Notes under the pieces: generated by a model
What the model was told of the DNA's origin: nothing
Database searches by the model: none
What the model saw: only the letters and a program-made list of their open reading frames with translations
Assembly: GCF_945859685.1 (NCBI RefSeq)
Contig: NC_079148.1
Span: forward strand, 40,745,946-40,809,945
Direction: 5' to 3'
DNA length: 64,000 bases
Origin: Eupeodes corollae
Taxonomy: Eukaryota > Arthropoda > Insecta > Diptera > Syrphidae
In this document: positions 23,098-34,315 of the stretch, piece after piece
Numbering within the stretch: position 1 is the stretch's first letter
Layout of the letters: each line of letters opens with the position of its first letter
Position numbers and translations under genes: made by a program

Positions 23098-25540
23098 CTA
23101 CCACTCATGTCGTATGGACGTATACTTATGAGCATTCCTAGAAGCGCGAGTATTACGGTTGAACTGTTTAAGGGGAGAAATGCAACTGGCTATTTCACTA
23201 GAGCATAAGCCGTTAAAATAACGGTAAAAAAGGGTCAGACATGAGACCTTACGACGATATTCAAGCGAAGTAAATGAACTTATGATGATATTATCATCTA
23301 CCAATTTAAATGCTCTACGTTCAATACTATATAAGAGGCTTAAGTAAGTTGCAGGAGCACCAGCGCAGAGATGGGAGTTAAACTCAAGCTTTGGACGTAT
23401 GTAAGTCTTGTAGATAACAGCCAGATCAGAAGTGGTGAAATATTTCTTGCATCGCCAAAGGAAACCCAAACACCTTGCGGCATTTTTGGCAACATCGCGT
23501 ATGTGATCATTCCACAGGAGGTGTTTGGTGACACACATACCGAGAATATCGAGGTGTTCAGTCTCATTGATGGAAGTGCCATGGATAGTGGCAATGGGGG
23601 TATATCTCACTTAAACGATACAAGACAGCATTACGTTTTCGAAGCATTAAATTCCACGTAGTTTCTTATTCCCCATTGAACAATGCTGGTAAGGTCGGAA
23701 TTTAATGATCTTATCATATTTTGTCGTCCGAAAAAAGAGTACTATAGTCAACGAAACAATGTATTCGATTAGATATTGCAGACAACAGATCATTCATAAA
23801 AATTAGAAAGAGTGTTGGAGATAGAACAGAGCTCTGGGGCACACCAGCATTTATTTTGTGTTTTTCAGACTTGAATCCATCCAATGCTACTTGTATTGAA
23901 AGATCCGAAAGGTAATTACTAATAAAATGAAGCCGGGATTCATGCAAACCGAAAGCACGCATTTTCGATAGGAGACCCTGATGCCAAACCCTATCAAATG
24001 CTTTTGAAATATCAAGTGCAATAATCTTACTTTCTCCAAAGCGATGTAAAGATTTGCTCCACTGTTTGGTGCGAAGAACCCTGAGATCACCAGTGGACTT
24101 ATTGCTTCGAAAGCCGTACTCCCGGTCATTAAAAAACGTTCGATCTTCAAGATATTTCTTGAGCCGATAATTAAACAGCGTTTCCATGACCTTGGAAAGA
24201 AGGGATGTAAGTGAAATCGGTCGGTAGTTGGAGGTTGAGGAAGATTCGCCTTTTTTGGGTATGGGCAGGACAAATGCAGTTTTCCATCCTTTTGGAACGA
24301 GACCTGAGAAGTAGGACAGATAAAAAAGCTTACGCAGTGGTTTTGCCAGCATTGAAGAACACCTCTTCAGAACAATAGCGGATTTATGTGTGTTTAGATC
24401 TCTAAGGAATCTTGCAACAGTACGAGTGCAAAAAAAGATTGGTCCCTTAGAATCGCTAACTCACTCAAGTACAGGCGGAATCATAACACTCACTGGCAGC
24501 GTAGAATTGGTGATGAACTGCCCAGCAAAGAGATTAGCTTTCTCTAAAGAGCTAACAAATGGAGTGTCATTGGCAACGAGAGTAGGAACCGATGAAGAGA
24601 ATGAATTCCTCATGTTTCTTACAAATGACCAACAATTTGTACTGCCTTTGGGACATTGCAGTATTTTTTGCCGTAATTTTTGGTTATGTAAAAATTTGGT
24701 CCATCGAATATGGGAGTTGCAGGCCTTCCTGGCTTGTTTGAACTTTTTCCAGCTTTCTTTGAAAATAACCTCTTTGACCCTATTAACCTCTTTACAGCTC
24801 GCATAAAACCATGCGTTTTATGATCTGAAATTTTTAACCTTGTTCTGTATAAAAGTTCTCATCCCCAGGAGAAATAAACTTGTCATCATATCAGAGTTGG
24901 CGTCAACGTCACCAAGCGACCAGTTAAAGATCCTGAAGCAATTATTTAGACCGTCAATGTTGGCTTTCTCGTATTGCCAAACGGTTCTCTTAGGAGCTCT
25001 TTCTTTAACTGAACAGTTTTGACACGAGAAATTTGCTGATATAACACAATGGTCAGATGTGCCTAGAGGAGATAGAACACTAACAATGTACTTACCAGGA
25101 TCAGAGGTAAGAAATAAGTTAAAAGTGATTTCTCGACCTTCAACGTCCGATATTCAGGTGGGCTCGTTGACCAGGTGAGTAAGTGGTTCAACTCAGCGAA
25201 GATTTCTGCACACACTCTATCGGGTGTTGTCTGGCCTGAATGTTGAAGCCATGAAGAATTGCGTACATTGAAATCGCCCGTAACATCGATTTCAGTGCGA
25301 GGATAGGACGAAACAATTCTTTGGATGGAATCAGACAAAGCATCAAATTCACGAGAAGTTGATACTCTGTCTAAATTAGGGCTTCGATAAAGGAAGCAGT
25401 AGTGAGTGATTTGTCTATTTACGGTGAATTTAAACCATATATAATTAAAACAGGAATTGGTGCAAGTACCATATTCTGGTAAGAGCTGATAAGCAACATA
25501 CCATTGTACCATTTCCGTTAATTTCTCCACAGGACATAAT
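23098..25540 (-). pseudogene. CR1/BS-like LINE ORF2 fragment
   Basis: On the minus strand three broken parts of one non-LTR polyprotein appear in order. The end of the AP endonuclease is at 25530-25063 (FLYRSPN, TGDFNVRNSSW, CAEIFAELNHLL). A linker follows. The reverse transcriptase is at 24352-23714 (GWKTAFVLPIPKKGE, SNYRPISLTSLLSKVMETL, ALDISKAFDRVWH, AGVPQSSVLSPTLFLIFMNDL). The post-RT region is at 23610-23098 (YIRPKLEFNSHL, SLLYSIERRAFKLV). The catalytic FADD box has become FVDY. The coding region is cut at the right before the endonuclease start and at the left before the usual C-terminal end, so this is an internal fragment, not a normal insertion. It abuts TTAA-hairpin copy h. Confidence 0.85.
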
Positions 25541-27634
25541 TTAAACGTATATATGTCTTATCAAAGTTGGAAAAAAAACTTCAGTTCCCAGATATCACAT
25601 ATTCCAATCAACAAAATTCAATATCTTTTCTTTCTATTTACTTAAAAGTCGTCTAGACCATATGGAACAAAAAGTAACAACACTAAGCGCTTAGAAAAAT
25701 AAACGATTATCCACTGAAAATGCTCTCACATACTTTGTCCATCAATATTTCAATTTTTATTCCCAGCACGATTTATCACCAAAGCTTAAAAATATAGTCA
25801 GTATACATACATATATATATTTAATCTTACTTGCTTGACTTTTTCCATGTCCCTTGACCTCATTCCTAGCACTCTACCCCCAAGGAATCTTATCCCTATG
25901 CCAAAGACTTTTTTATATGCCTAAATAATGGTTTTGGATTGTTTACCTTGAAAAATGAATGCCAAAGAATACAAACACAAATCCCTTGCTAGCCCTTTGC
26001 TGACTTTTTCATGCAAGGGATACATTTACCTATAAAGTATTTGGAGAAGTGGAAAAACCTCAACCTTCAAATGATTATGATGATGGATAAAAATCACTTG
26101 TTCAGTTTGGAGAAGAGAACAAGCAAAAAAATAAAACAAATATAAAAATCAGATTATTTTATTTTCGTCCAGAAACACAAATTTTATTCAAATTTCTTCG
26201 TTTTTTCTTTTAATTTTTGAGTTAAGGTTACTGTTCTGGTGGTTACCCGGGTTGAAAATTCAATTTTCCACTTCATATACAAAGAAAACAAAACACACAC
26301 ACACTTTCAATCTAAGCCAAAAAAAATCCGCTACCCTCAAGTTTAGAATCAGAACAAAAGTTGATGTTTTTCTTGAACTAAATACTAGAAAATTTACCAA
26401 ATTCCTTACTTTAAAAAAGAAGAATAACAAAATTTAATATTTCTTAAATTTTTCACATTTCCGATGATGTGTATTGTGAAAAATAACAACCATGGGGATA
26501 TAATACTCTTATTAATGAAATGAAATAAGAAATGTCCCAATTGTTGCTCTTTGAGCTGGGGGTTATGTGCGGTTAAGGTTAACCATTGTGAAATATAACC
26601 ACAAATAATAATTCTCTTAGAGAAATGTTCTAAACAGCAAAAGATTAAAAATGATTCTGAAGAGGGTTTCCAAAAATATGAATTATTGTCATGTGGAGAC
26701 CGATCTAAAATAAACAAACTGGAAAATGAAGAATTATTATATATGTATACCTTCTAGCTTCTTTCATTTATGAATTTATTTACTTATGAATAAGGATTGA
26801 AATAGTTATTTGTGTTAATAGACAAAAGCTCGTAAAATATGTTCAATAAACTCCAAAAATACTCTAAATGACATCTTTAAAATTTTGATAAATCATTTTT
26901 TTAAAGTGTGTCCAAGCTTCGCCAGAATTGTTTTTTATGAAATGGTCTTAAAATAAATACGTACTTCTTCAACAATGATGTCAACATGTTGTATCCCTTA
27001 GGAAATACATTTAATAATTATCTGCCTTTTAATTTTGTTTGTATTCTATAGAATCCTAATTTTAAAATAAAGACTATGTAGGGCAAAAATATAATAAAAT
27101 TTAACACAAGTGCCCACGCATTGAATGTATGAAAATGTGTACATTGTGTTTTGTTTGTGTGCTAACAAAGAAAAATACATCAACAAATTCTAGGGAAAGC
27201 GAATTCTGGGAAAAGCTGCTATTTTAAAAAGATACAAAATAATGTGCATTCATGGTTAGATATTTTGAAAAGTTGATGAAGTTCGACAAGGTTTTTTATT
27301 TGTTGATAAAACAATACCGAACAAACAAAAACAGGAAGTAAATACAGGATATGAAGGTAAATAGGTGGAGTTAAATAAAGAGAGACACTTTTTTTATTTT
27401 GACAATTTAAAACAAAAAACAAGAGGGCTCGGCTATTTATCCAGGATTCTGGGAAAAAAATTTAAGGCAAAATATTGATCAAGGTTAGTATGAAGGCCTA
27501 AAAAACAAAATATTTTTAGCAAGAAATTATCATGAACAAAGTTTAATTTATTGAAACATATTGACTGATATTTTTAAGTTAAACAAAAAAAATTGTTCAC
27601 TTGACATTAATATTTAATATTTATAGATTCTAAA
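25541..27634. other. Unique DNA, no gene assigned
   Basis: Mixed A+T-rich sequence with a short (AC)n run near 26,290-26,302. A 103-codon minus-strand frame at 26406-26717 has no recognisable domain or signal. Nothing else stands out on either strand. Confidence 0.45.
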
Positions 27635-30030
27635 GAATTGGAGAGTACCAAAGAAGAACTAGTTCTCCGATCACAGATTCATCCAAATCACACTTATTGA
27701 AGAGTCCCCAAAACCGATACAATTCCGGAATTATAGGAAAACAGATTGGCCAAAATATAGGGCGAATCTGTAAAATCTGATTAAACCAGAACAATCTGAT
27801 CCGCTCTTGAACTCGATCAAAAAGTCGATGAGCTCGCAACAGCCCTCAATAAAGCCATGGAAACTGCCTGTCCCCTCACTACAGTGCGGGGAAAAAAGAA
27901 ACCATATTGGTGTGCTGCTGAACTTGAAGTACTCAGAAAAGGTTGTAAAAGGCTTTTCACTCGAGCAAAAGTGACTAGACATCCCCAAGATTGGGACTCC
28001 TATAAAGAATCCTTCAAAAAGTATAAACTAGAATTGAGAATAGCCAAAAGATCCTCATGGAGATCCTTCTATAACTCAATAGAAGAATCCTCGGAGGCAT
28101 CAAGGATAAGGAAGATTCTCTCGACAAATCCAACCATGCCTAGTTGTCTTAAAAACTCAGATGGTACATGAACTAACTCTTGTGAAAAAACGCTAAACCT
28201 GCGACTAGACACCCACTTCCCGGATAGCTCCAAATCCGTTAATACAACAAAAATTTCTGTGTCGGGTATTTACTTAATTTTTCCTCAAGGTCTGGTTACA
28301 AAAGAAAAATTGACATGGGCTCTGAATAGTTTCAAACCTTATAAATCTCCAGGTCCAGAGCAAATCGTACCAGCTGTACAACTTACCATTGATATAACTT
28401 TGCCCATCATTGAGATGATTTTCAAAAGTTGTATAAATCTGGTCTAAATACCTCAGAGATGGAAAGATGTAAAGATAGTTTTCATTCCCAAGGCGGGCAA
28501 ATACTCGCATGTCAACCCTAAAGACCTAGGACATATTAGCCTATCATCATTCATTCTTTAAACTCTGGAACGATTGATTGACATCCATATACGTAATAGC
28601 ATTGATAAGAGACTATCAATTATGACTCAGCATGCTTACTGCAAAGGGAAGTCGGTAAAAACAGCCTTGCACACTCTGGTATGAACTATGGAATACTCCC
28701 AAAAGCAAAAGGAATATACTATTGTGGCTTTCCTGGATATTGAGGGCGCTTTCAATAACCCTGACACATCCGCTATAACTTCTGCTATGACGACCCTAAA
28801 CGTCGAATACTCAATCTGTGGGTTGATTAATCTTATGCTAAAAATCAGGATCATCAACTCCAAGTTGAGGGATTTTTGCACAAAAAGGTCTGTCAGTAGA
28901 GGCACTCCACAAGGTGGTGTTCTGTCCCCTCTCCTGTGTTAACGAACTAATAATATCCCTTGAGAGGGAAGTCTACAGAGTGGTTGCGTAAGCCGATGAT
29001 GTTGCTATCGTCGTCACAGAAGAACACCTTAATACACTGAGAGACCTCCTCCAAAACGCACTCAATATGCTCACTCTATGGGCTGATCACTGCGGACTAA
29101 GTATCAATCCTCAAAAACAGACCTCGTCTTTTTTACACGGAAATACAAGATCCCAGTAATTGTACCTCCTTCAATAAAAGGTGTACCACTTATTTTTACC
29201 AATGAAGCCAAATATATTAGTCTGATATTTGACAAAAAATTAAGTTTTAAACCTAATATTCAGGAAAGAGTAAAAAAAGCTACAGTAGCTCTTTTCCTTT
29301 ACAAGAAAGCCATACGAAGCAAATGGGGTTTTCAACGTCGCATAACCTATTTGTTATACGCATCGGTCATCCGACCAATACTTATGTACGGAGTTGCAGT
29401 ATGGTGGACTGCACTGGAGAAAGTCACATACTACGACAAACTCACCAGAGTCCAACACACTGCATGTCTCTGCACCCTCAGCAGCGTTAGACACTCTCAA
29501 GACTCAACGCTTCATCTCAATGGACCAACAACAATGTGGGGCACTCCATTATTTTGAACCACTTTGGTTCTTAACCAAAGTACATACACTACACTATTTC
29601 AAAACACGAATTTGGAAAAAACTTCCAGGTATCCATTCCATCCAAAAATGAATATGGTCTTCACTGAACCTCAAGCGCTCTAAAGACTTGTTATCTCAAA
29701 GCAGACTTCATATTAGCTCCCTAATAGGTGTCCTTACGGGACACTGTCTTATAGGCAGACACGTAATGACTTATGCAGGAGCTGTATGGACGAAGAAGAA
29801 GAGGAAACCATATATCACCTCCTCTGCACCTCTGTAGGAAGACTACTCTTTTGATAGTCCCAGTGAAATAGCTAAAAAGGATATAAAATATCTTCTTAGC
29901 TTTATAAAAAGCTCAAAATGGTTCGACTAGTAAGAAGTAACTCTCTAGATTCATGTTGTACCACAATGGGCCTTTTCTTTTGGCCTAAGTGTGTGGATTC
30001 TAAATCGCGAGCCACGTTAACCTAACCTTA
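27635..30030 (+). pseudogene. LOA-like LINE, 5'-truncated ORF2
   Basis: Begins within the endonuclease end (FSDHRFI near 27,660). The linker follows at 27857-28171 (KKPYWCAAELEVLRK, RAKRSSWR-like). The reverse transcriptase spans about 28,300-29,200: LTWALNSFKPYKSPGPEQIVP, AFLDIEGAFNN, SRGTPQGGVLSPLLC, then VVA*ADDVAIVV, with TAA at 28989-28991 replacing the Tyr codon of the YADD box. Thumb/C-terminal pieces follow (VIRPILMYGVAVWWTALEK). The RNase H region expected next is largely missing. Near 29,700-29,820 the terminal HC-rich module (TGHCLIGRH, then CMDEEEEETIYHLLCTS) is frameshifted. The 3' end carries GCCACGTTAACCTAACCTTACC. Clade from motifs; boundaries approximate. Confidence 0.8.
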
Positions 30031-30428
30031 CCTAAGACTTAAAAAACAGCAATCAATATACAAATCCTTTAACCAAAAATCTAGAATTCTTATTTTTAAC
30101 TTGGTTTCTTTCAATAAAAAAAAAACCGAAAATCTTACATAGCCGAGCATACTGCATTTTTAATGTAATGCATTTGGTCTATCTTGGAATGTTTATTTCT
30201 AAATTGGAATTGATCGTTCGGTGCAAGTCTTTTTTGTTTCTATAATTCTTTAGATCCCTATCAATATCAGTTTTTTAAAAAACTTCTGCTATGATTATTT
30301 ATTAGTATAAGCAATATTGGTCTGCATGATGCTATTTCTGTAAGTGGCTTTCCTTGTTTAGTTTTAACAAGGATATCTTGGTTTAATCCATGGGTTTTTT
30401 TTAGATTGGAGTTTTTGTTAAGGCTATC
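30031..30428. other. Unique A+T-rich spacer between two LINEs
   Basis: No gene recognised. The last seven bases, GGCTATC (30422-30428), recur just beyond the other end of the following LINE. Confidence 0.45.
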
Positions 30429-31961
30429 TTACTTACTTAAGGTGGCGCTACAGTCCGGTGCGGACCTGGGCCTCAACCAACATGCGTCTCCAGCCAACTC
30501 GGTCCCTAGATAGCTGTCTTCAGTTTCGCACGCCAAGTTGGTTGAGGTCCTGTTCCATCTGGTTGCGCCACCTGAGTCGCGGTCTTCCTCTACTGCGCCG
30601 TCCCTCGGGAGTGGATTCGAAGACCTTCCGGGCTAGAGCATTAGTGTCCATTCTCTCTACATGACCCAGCCATCTAAGCCGTTGGACTTTAATTCTGCTA
30701 CCTAGGTCAGTGTCGCTGTACACCCCATACAGTTCGTCGTTATATCTTCTCCTCCATTCTCCATCTATGCGTACGGGACCAAAAATCACCCGAAGAATTT
30801 TTGTCTCGAAACATCCTAAGACGCTCTCATCTTTTTTTGACAGGGTCCAGGCCTCAGCACCATAAATGAGAACCGGGATGATGAGTGTCTTATAGATGGT
30901 GATTTTAGATGCTCGAGAGAGGACTTTACTTCTCAATTGCCTTCTAACTCCAAAAAGCAGTTTGATTTCATCGCTGGTTTCGATGTCTGCATTAATAGTG
31001 GTGCCTAGGTCGACAAAGTCCTTAACTACCTCAATGTTATAGCTGACCAAGGTGAAATTTTGTCCTTTTTTGATGACAGCATATACTTGGTCTTGCCCTC
31101 ATTGACCACTAAACCCATCGTCTTCGCTTCCGTCGCAATGCTCAAAAACGCTTCAATGACATCACGCTTTGATCTTTTAATTATGTCAAAATCATCTGCG
31201 TATCCGAGTAATTGGATGGACCTTTGGAAGACTGTGCCTCTGACAGTTGAGTTTTGCACTATTCTTTCCAGCACGATGTTGACAGTCTAAAACCTTTTTT
31301 GACAACAAATGCATCGGTAAGATCTTTTCTCGACCTTGATAGAGCGTGCATTCTCCATCCTCATTCTGCACAAATGGATAAGTTTGACAGGGATGCCAAA
31401 ACTAGACATTGCTCTTTAGAGCTCTTCTCTGTAGATGCTGTCATACGCGGTTTTAAAATCGATTAAGAGATGGTGGGTACCGATTTGAAGTTACTGAATT
31501 TTTTGCAAGATCTGCCGTAGTGTGAAAATTTGGTCGATATTGGACATTCCTGGTCTGAAGCCACACTGATAAGGATCTATCAGGTTGTTGACGAACGGCT
31601 TCAGACGTTCACATAATAGGGCAGAGAGGATCTTATACGCAATGCTAAGGAGACTGATGACTCTGTATTTGGCACAGTTAAGAGGGTCAGCTTTCTTTGG
31701 TATCGGGCACACTATGCTGAGATTCCACTTATCAGGCATACTTTCTTCCGACCATATTTTGCAGATGAGCTGGTGCATGCTCCCTACCAAGTCATCGCCT
31801 GATGCTTTGAATAGTTCGACAGCGATGCCGTCAGCTCCAGCAGCTTTGTTTGACTTTAGTTTAGGTATAGCTTTCTTCACTTCGTCAAGGTCGGGTAGGC
31901 GAAATTGTTGATGTGCGTCGCCGAGGTTGAGTGGTTCTATCTCACTTTCAGCGGAATTCGG
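30429..31961 (-). pseudogene. RTE-like LINE, 5'-truncated copy
   Basis: On the minus strand the first part (31880-31491) is the reverse transcriptase start: KLKSNKAAGADGIAVELFKA, NLSIVCPIPKKADPL, YRVISLLSIAYKILSALL, PYQCGFRPGMSNIDQIFTLR. Next come LLGYADDFDIIKRS (31274-31026) and the C-terminal part (31050-30520), with LIYGAEAWTLSKKDE, RLRWLGHVERM and RGRPRLRWRNQME. It ends in a 3' tail, GGACTGTAGCGCCACC, plus TAAG repeats at 30429-30460. The frame is broken by deletions near 31,285. GGCTATC at 30422-30428 and 31960-31966 may be a short target duplication. This is the same family as 37322-40383. Confidence 0.88.
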
Positions 31962-31966
31962 CTATC

Positions 31967-33479
31967 AAAGGAATTTCTTTTAAAGTCGGAGCAGTGATAA
32001 GGCCGTACCCTGATAATTTTTTAATCATATCTTAATATATTGAAAATTATTAACAAAGTGAGAGCTGTGCCTTTCTGCAAAAAAAGTTATGATCGATATG
32101 GAGTACTTGGGGAGAACACTCATTTTTCCAGTCGTTGTACGGTGTTCACAGGCTCAATTCTAGAGCCTCAACTTAACATTGATCTCAATAAGCAATTGAA
32201 AAGATACAAACGCCCTTGTTTGAGCCCTATAGTAGCTTGAATTGAATTAAGTTGTTACGTTAACAAATAAAAATGCAACTAGTTGTAACTAAACAAATCT
32301 TTGATTACTTTTTCGGCATTCCTCAATTTATAAAATTAATTCTAAGTTTAAATACAGAAATGGTGAATAAAAATATACATTTATATCTATTTTGGTCCTG
32401 AAACTGATCTTCATCAATGAATTTTTTTAGCTTGTGTTCATTACCTTTTCACTTTGCTTTAAATTTATAAGAAATGCTACCCTGAACTAATTGAATATAA
32501 AAAGTTTTAACCTTTTAAAAGTGAACTCTACTTAAAAAAGTATTAACCCATAATAAAACAAAAATGTCATAGTTTAATCAGATTTTTTATAATGTACTCG
32601 TATATTATACTTTTAATACTTTTAATAAGTTTAAAAGTATTCCTGGACATTTGAGTACATATCTGTGTGTGTTTGTTTTTATATGAAGAGAATTTATAAA
32701 CAAGAGCGAAATTAATATTAATTAAAAAATTGCATGATGAAAATTCACCATGACAATTCAACTGGCAATTTACTAACGCTAAAGCCAAATAAGAGCAATA
32801 ATAAATTTTATATTGACTTCACTCATAACAAAACTCTCTAGAAGTTGCTAACTATAAATTGAATAGAACAGCTCAACAACGACAACGCAACGTTTCTATA
32901 CTTTGAACTTAGTATATGGCATATGGGTCCTTTTTTCCTATGTTATAGGTAGGTAGGTACTTCATAGGTAGTGTGGTGTATAGGGTACAGGACTGTAGGT
33001 AGTAGACTGACTTTTGTCCATAAAGACATCACATCACGTACTACATAGTTGTTGACGAGAACAAATGAAATCAGTTGATGCGAGAGCAACAGGGTTATCA
33101 TCCATGGCACAACACTAAAGTTCCTATAAATAGCTGAGCTGAATAGCAAAGCTCAACGACATATGATATTATGTATGGATGTTGGTATCCTTTGATGGCA
33201 ACATTATGAAGGTAAGGAATGGTATAAGCTTGGTGGTTGGTGGAAAATAGGGTCGATGCTTAGACTATGTGAGCACCTCTACTACCTTAGTCGATGCATT
33301 TACAAATTCGCACTATAAAATGTTTTTCCCACTTTCATCTTTTTTAAAACTAATAAAAAATCACTTGCTTTCTCGTTTCACATCAGCAGTTACTAGTTGA
33401 TGATGCTCGATATTAGAGCAGGCCCGTGGGTAATGAAGTGAAGGGAGTCTTAAAGAACGCAAGTTAAGCCAGAAGTCGT
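31967..33479. other. Unique DNA, no gene assigned
   Basis: A+T-rich DNA followed by a more complex patch at about 32,860-33,300 with GTAGGTAGGTAC-like words. I see no protein, RNA gene or mobile element that I can support. Confidence 0.45.
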
Positions 33480-33856
33480 CCCATTCTCGTTTTTATCTCA
33501 TTTTGGACTTTTCTCTGTTTTATCTCGATCGACAGTCTTCATCTTATATCAGTCTCGTCCCAACATAATCCTCAGTCTTATTTCGATCTTATTCCAATTT
33601 CACTACAGTCTCAACTCGTTCACATCTCGGCCTCATCTCAATGTAATATTGGTCTTCTATCAGATTCATCTCGGTTTCATCTCGGCCTCTTCTTGGTCTC
33701 AACTTGGTTTCATCTCGGTCCTATCTCATCTTGTTTCGTTTCGTCTCAATTTAAACTTTCTCTCGTTTCAGCATCATTTTAGGCTCATCTCGGTATCATC
33801 TCGGTAACATCGGGGTCTCATCTCGGTCTTATGTCGGTCTCATCCCAGTATCATTG
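33480..33856. repeat. 11-bp minisatellite, left block
   Basis: A degenerate tandem array of the 11-bp motif TCTCGGTCTCA and variants (CATCTCGGTAT, TTATGTCGGTC). The same motif resumes at about 36,985-37,235 beyond the SINE and copia material. The most regular part is 33,780-33,850. Confidence 0.8.
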
Positions 33857-33860
33857 CCCA

Positions 33861-34312
33861 GACAACTCTCAACAATTCCTGTGTGCGAGTACTGTTGTCA
33901 GGAATGGAAGGGGCCTACAATTTTAGGCCGAATCCGAACGACTAGTTTGAGAAAGCACTTTTTCATGACAAGAATTACTCTTGAGGGATTTGTCAATTCC
34001 TCGCAAGAGGCAGTACCCGCGAAAATTATTTTTTTTTGTAATTAAGGTGGCACAGGCAGGGATTGAACCCAAGACCCCTTGTATGACAGTCCAACGAACT
34101 TTTTTTTTTTTAATTCATTTTTATTAATTCATTCTTAAACCTATCTTAAAGCTAGACAAAAATTCATAAAACTAGCCTAGTTATCCATAACTTATAACTA
34201 ACTTAATGGTCCCATACGGACACTCTAAGTTAAACTATGACACTAACTACTAATGCCTTTCGGCCCTAAGATCTATACAGTCCAACGCACTAACCATCAT
34301 GCCACGTGTACT
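33861..34312 (-). mobile_element. tRNA-derived SINE, copy 3 (3'-truncated, interrupted)
   Basis: Same family as 4354-4660. The tRNA-like head lies at the right (minus-strand start near 34312). The copy lacks about 60 bases of its 3' tail at the left, where it begins inside the body (ACAACTCTCAACAATTCC). It is interrupted by a 180-bp insert at 34097-34276. The B box has drifted to GGTTCAATCCC. It is embedded in the minisatellite, against the copia fragment. Confidence 0.85.
34097..34276 (-). mobile_element. 5'-truncated poly(A) retroinsertion inside the SINE
   Basis: A 180-bp insert bounded by an 11-bp duplication of SINE sequence, ACAGTCCAACG, at 34086-34096 and 34277-34287. Its left end is a T-run, i.e. 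a poly(A) tail on the minus strand. It is therefore a short poly(A)-tailed retroinsertion, most likely the 3' untranslated end of a LINE. I do not recognise its family, and no other copy is seen in the window. Confidence 0.8.
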
Positions 34313-34315
34313 ACT

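Noticed and set aside
26406..26717. 103-codon minus-strand frame
   Set aside because: No domain, signal peptide or splice context, and frames of this length arise by chance in a 64-kb window.
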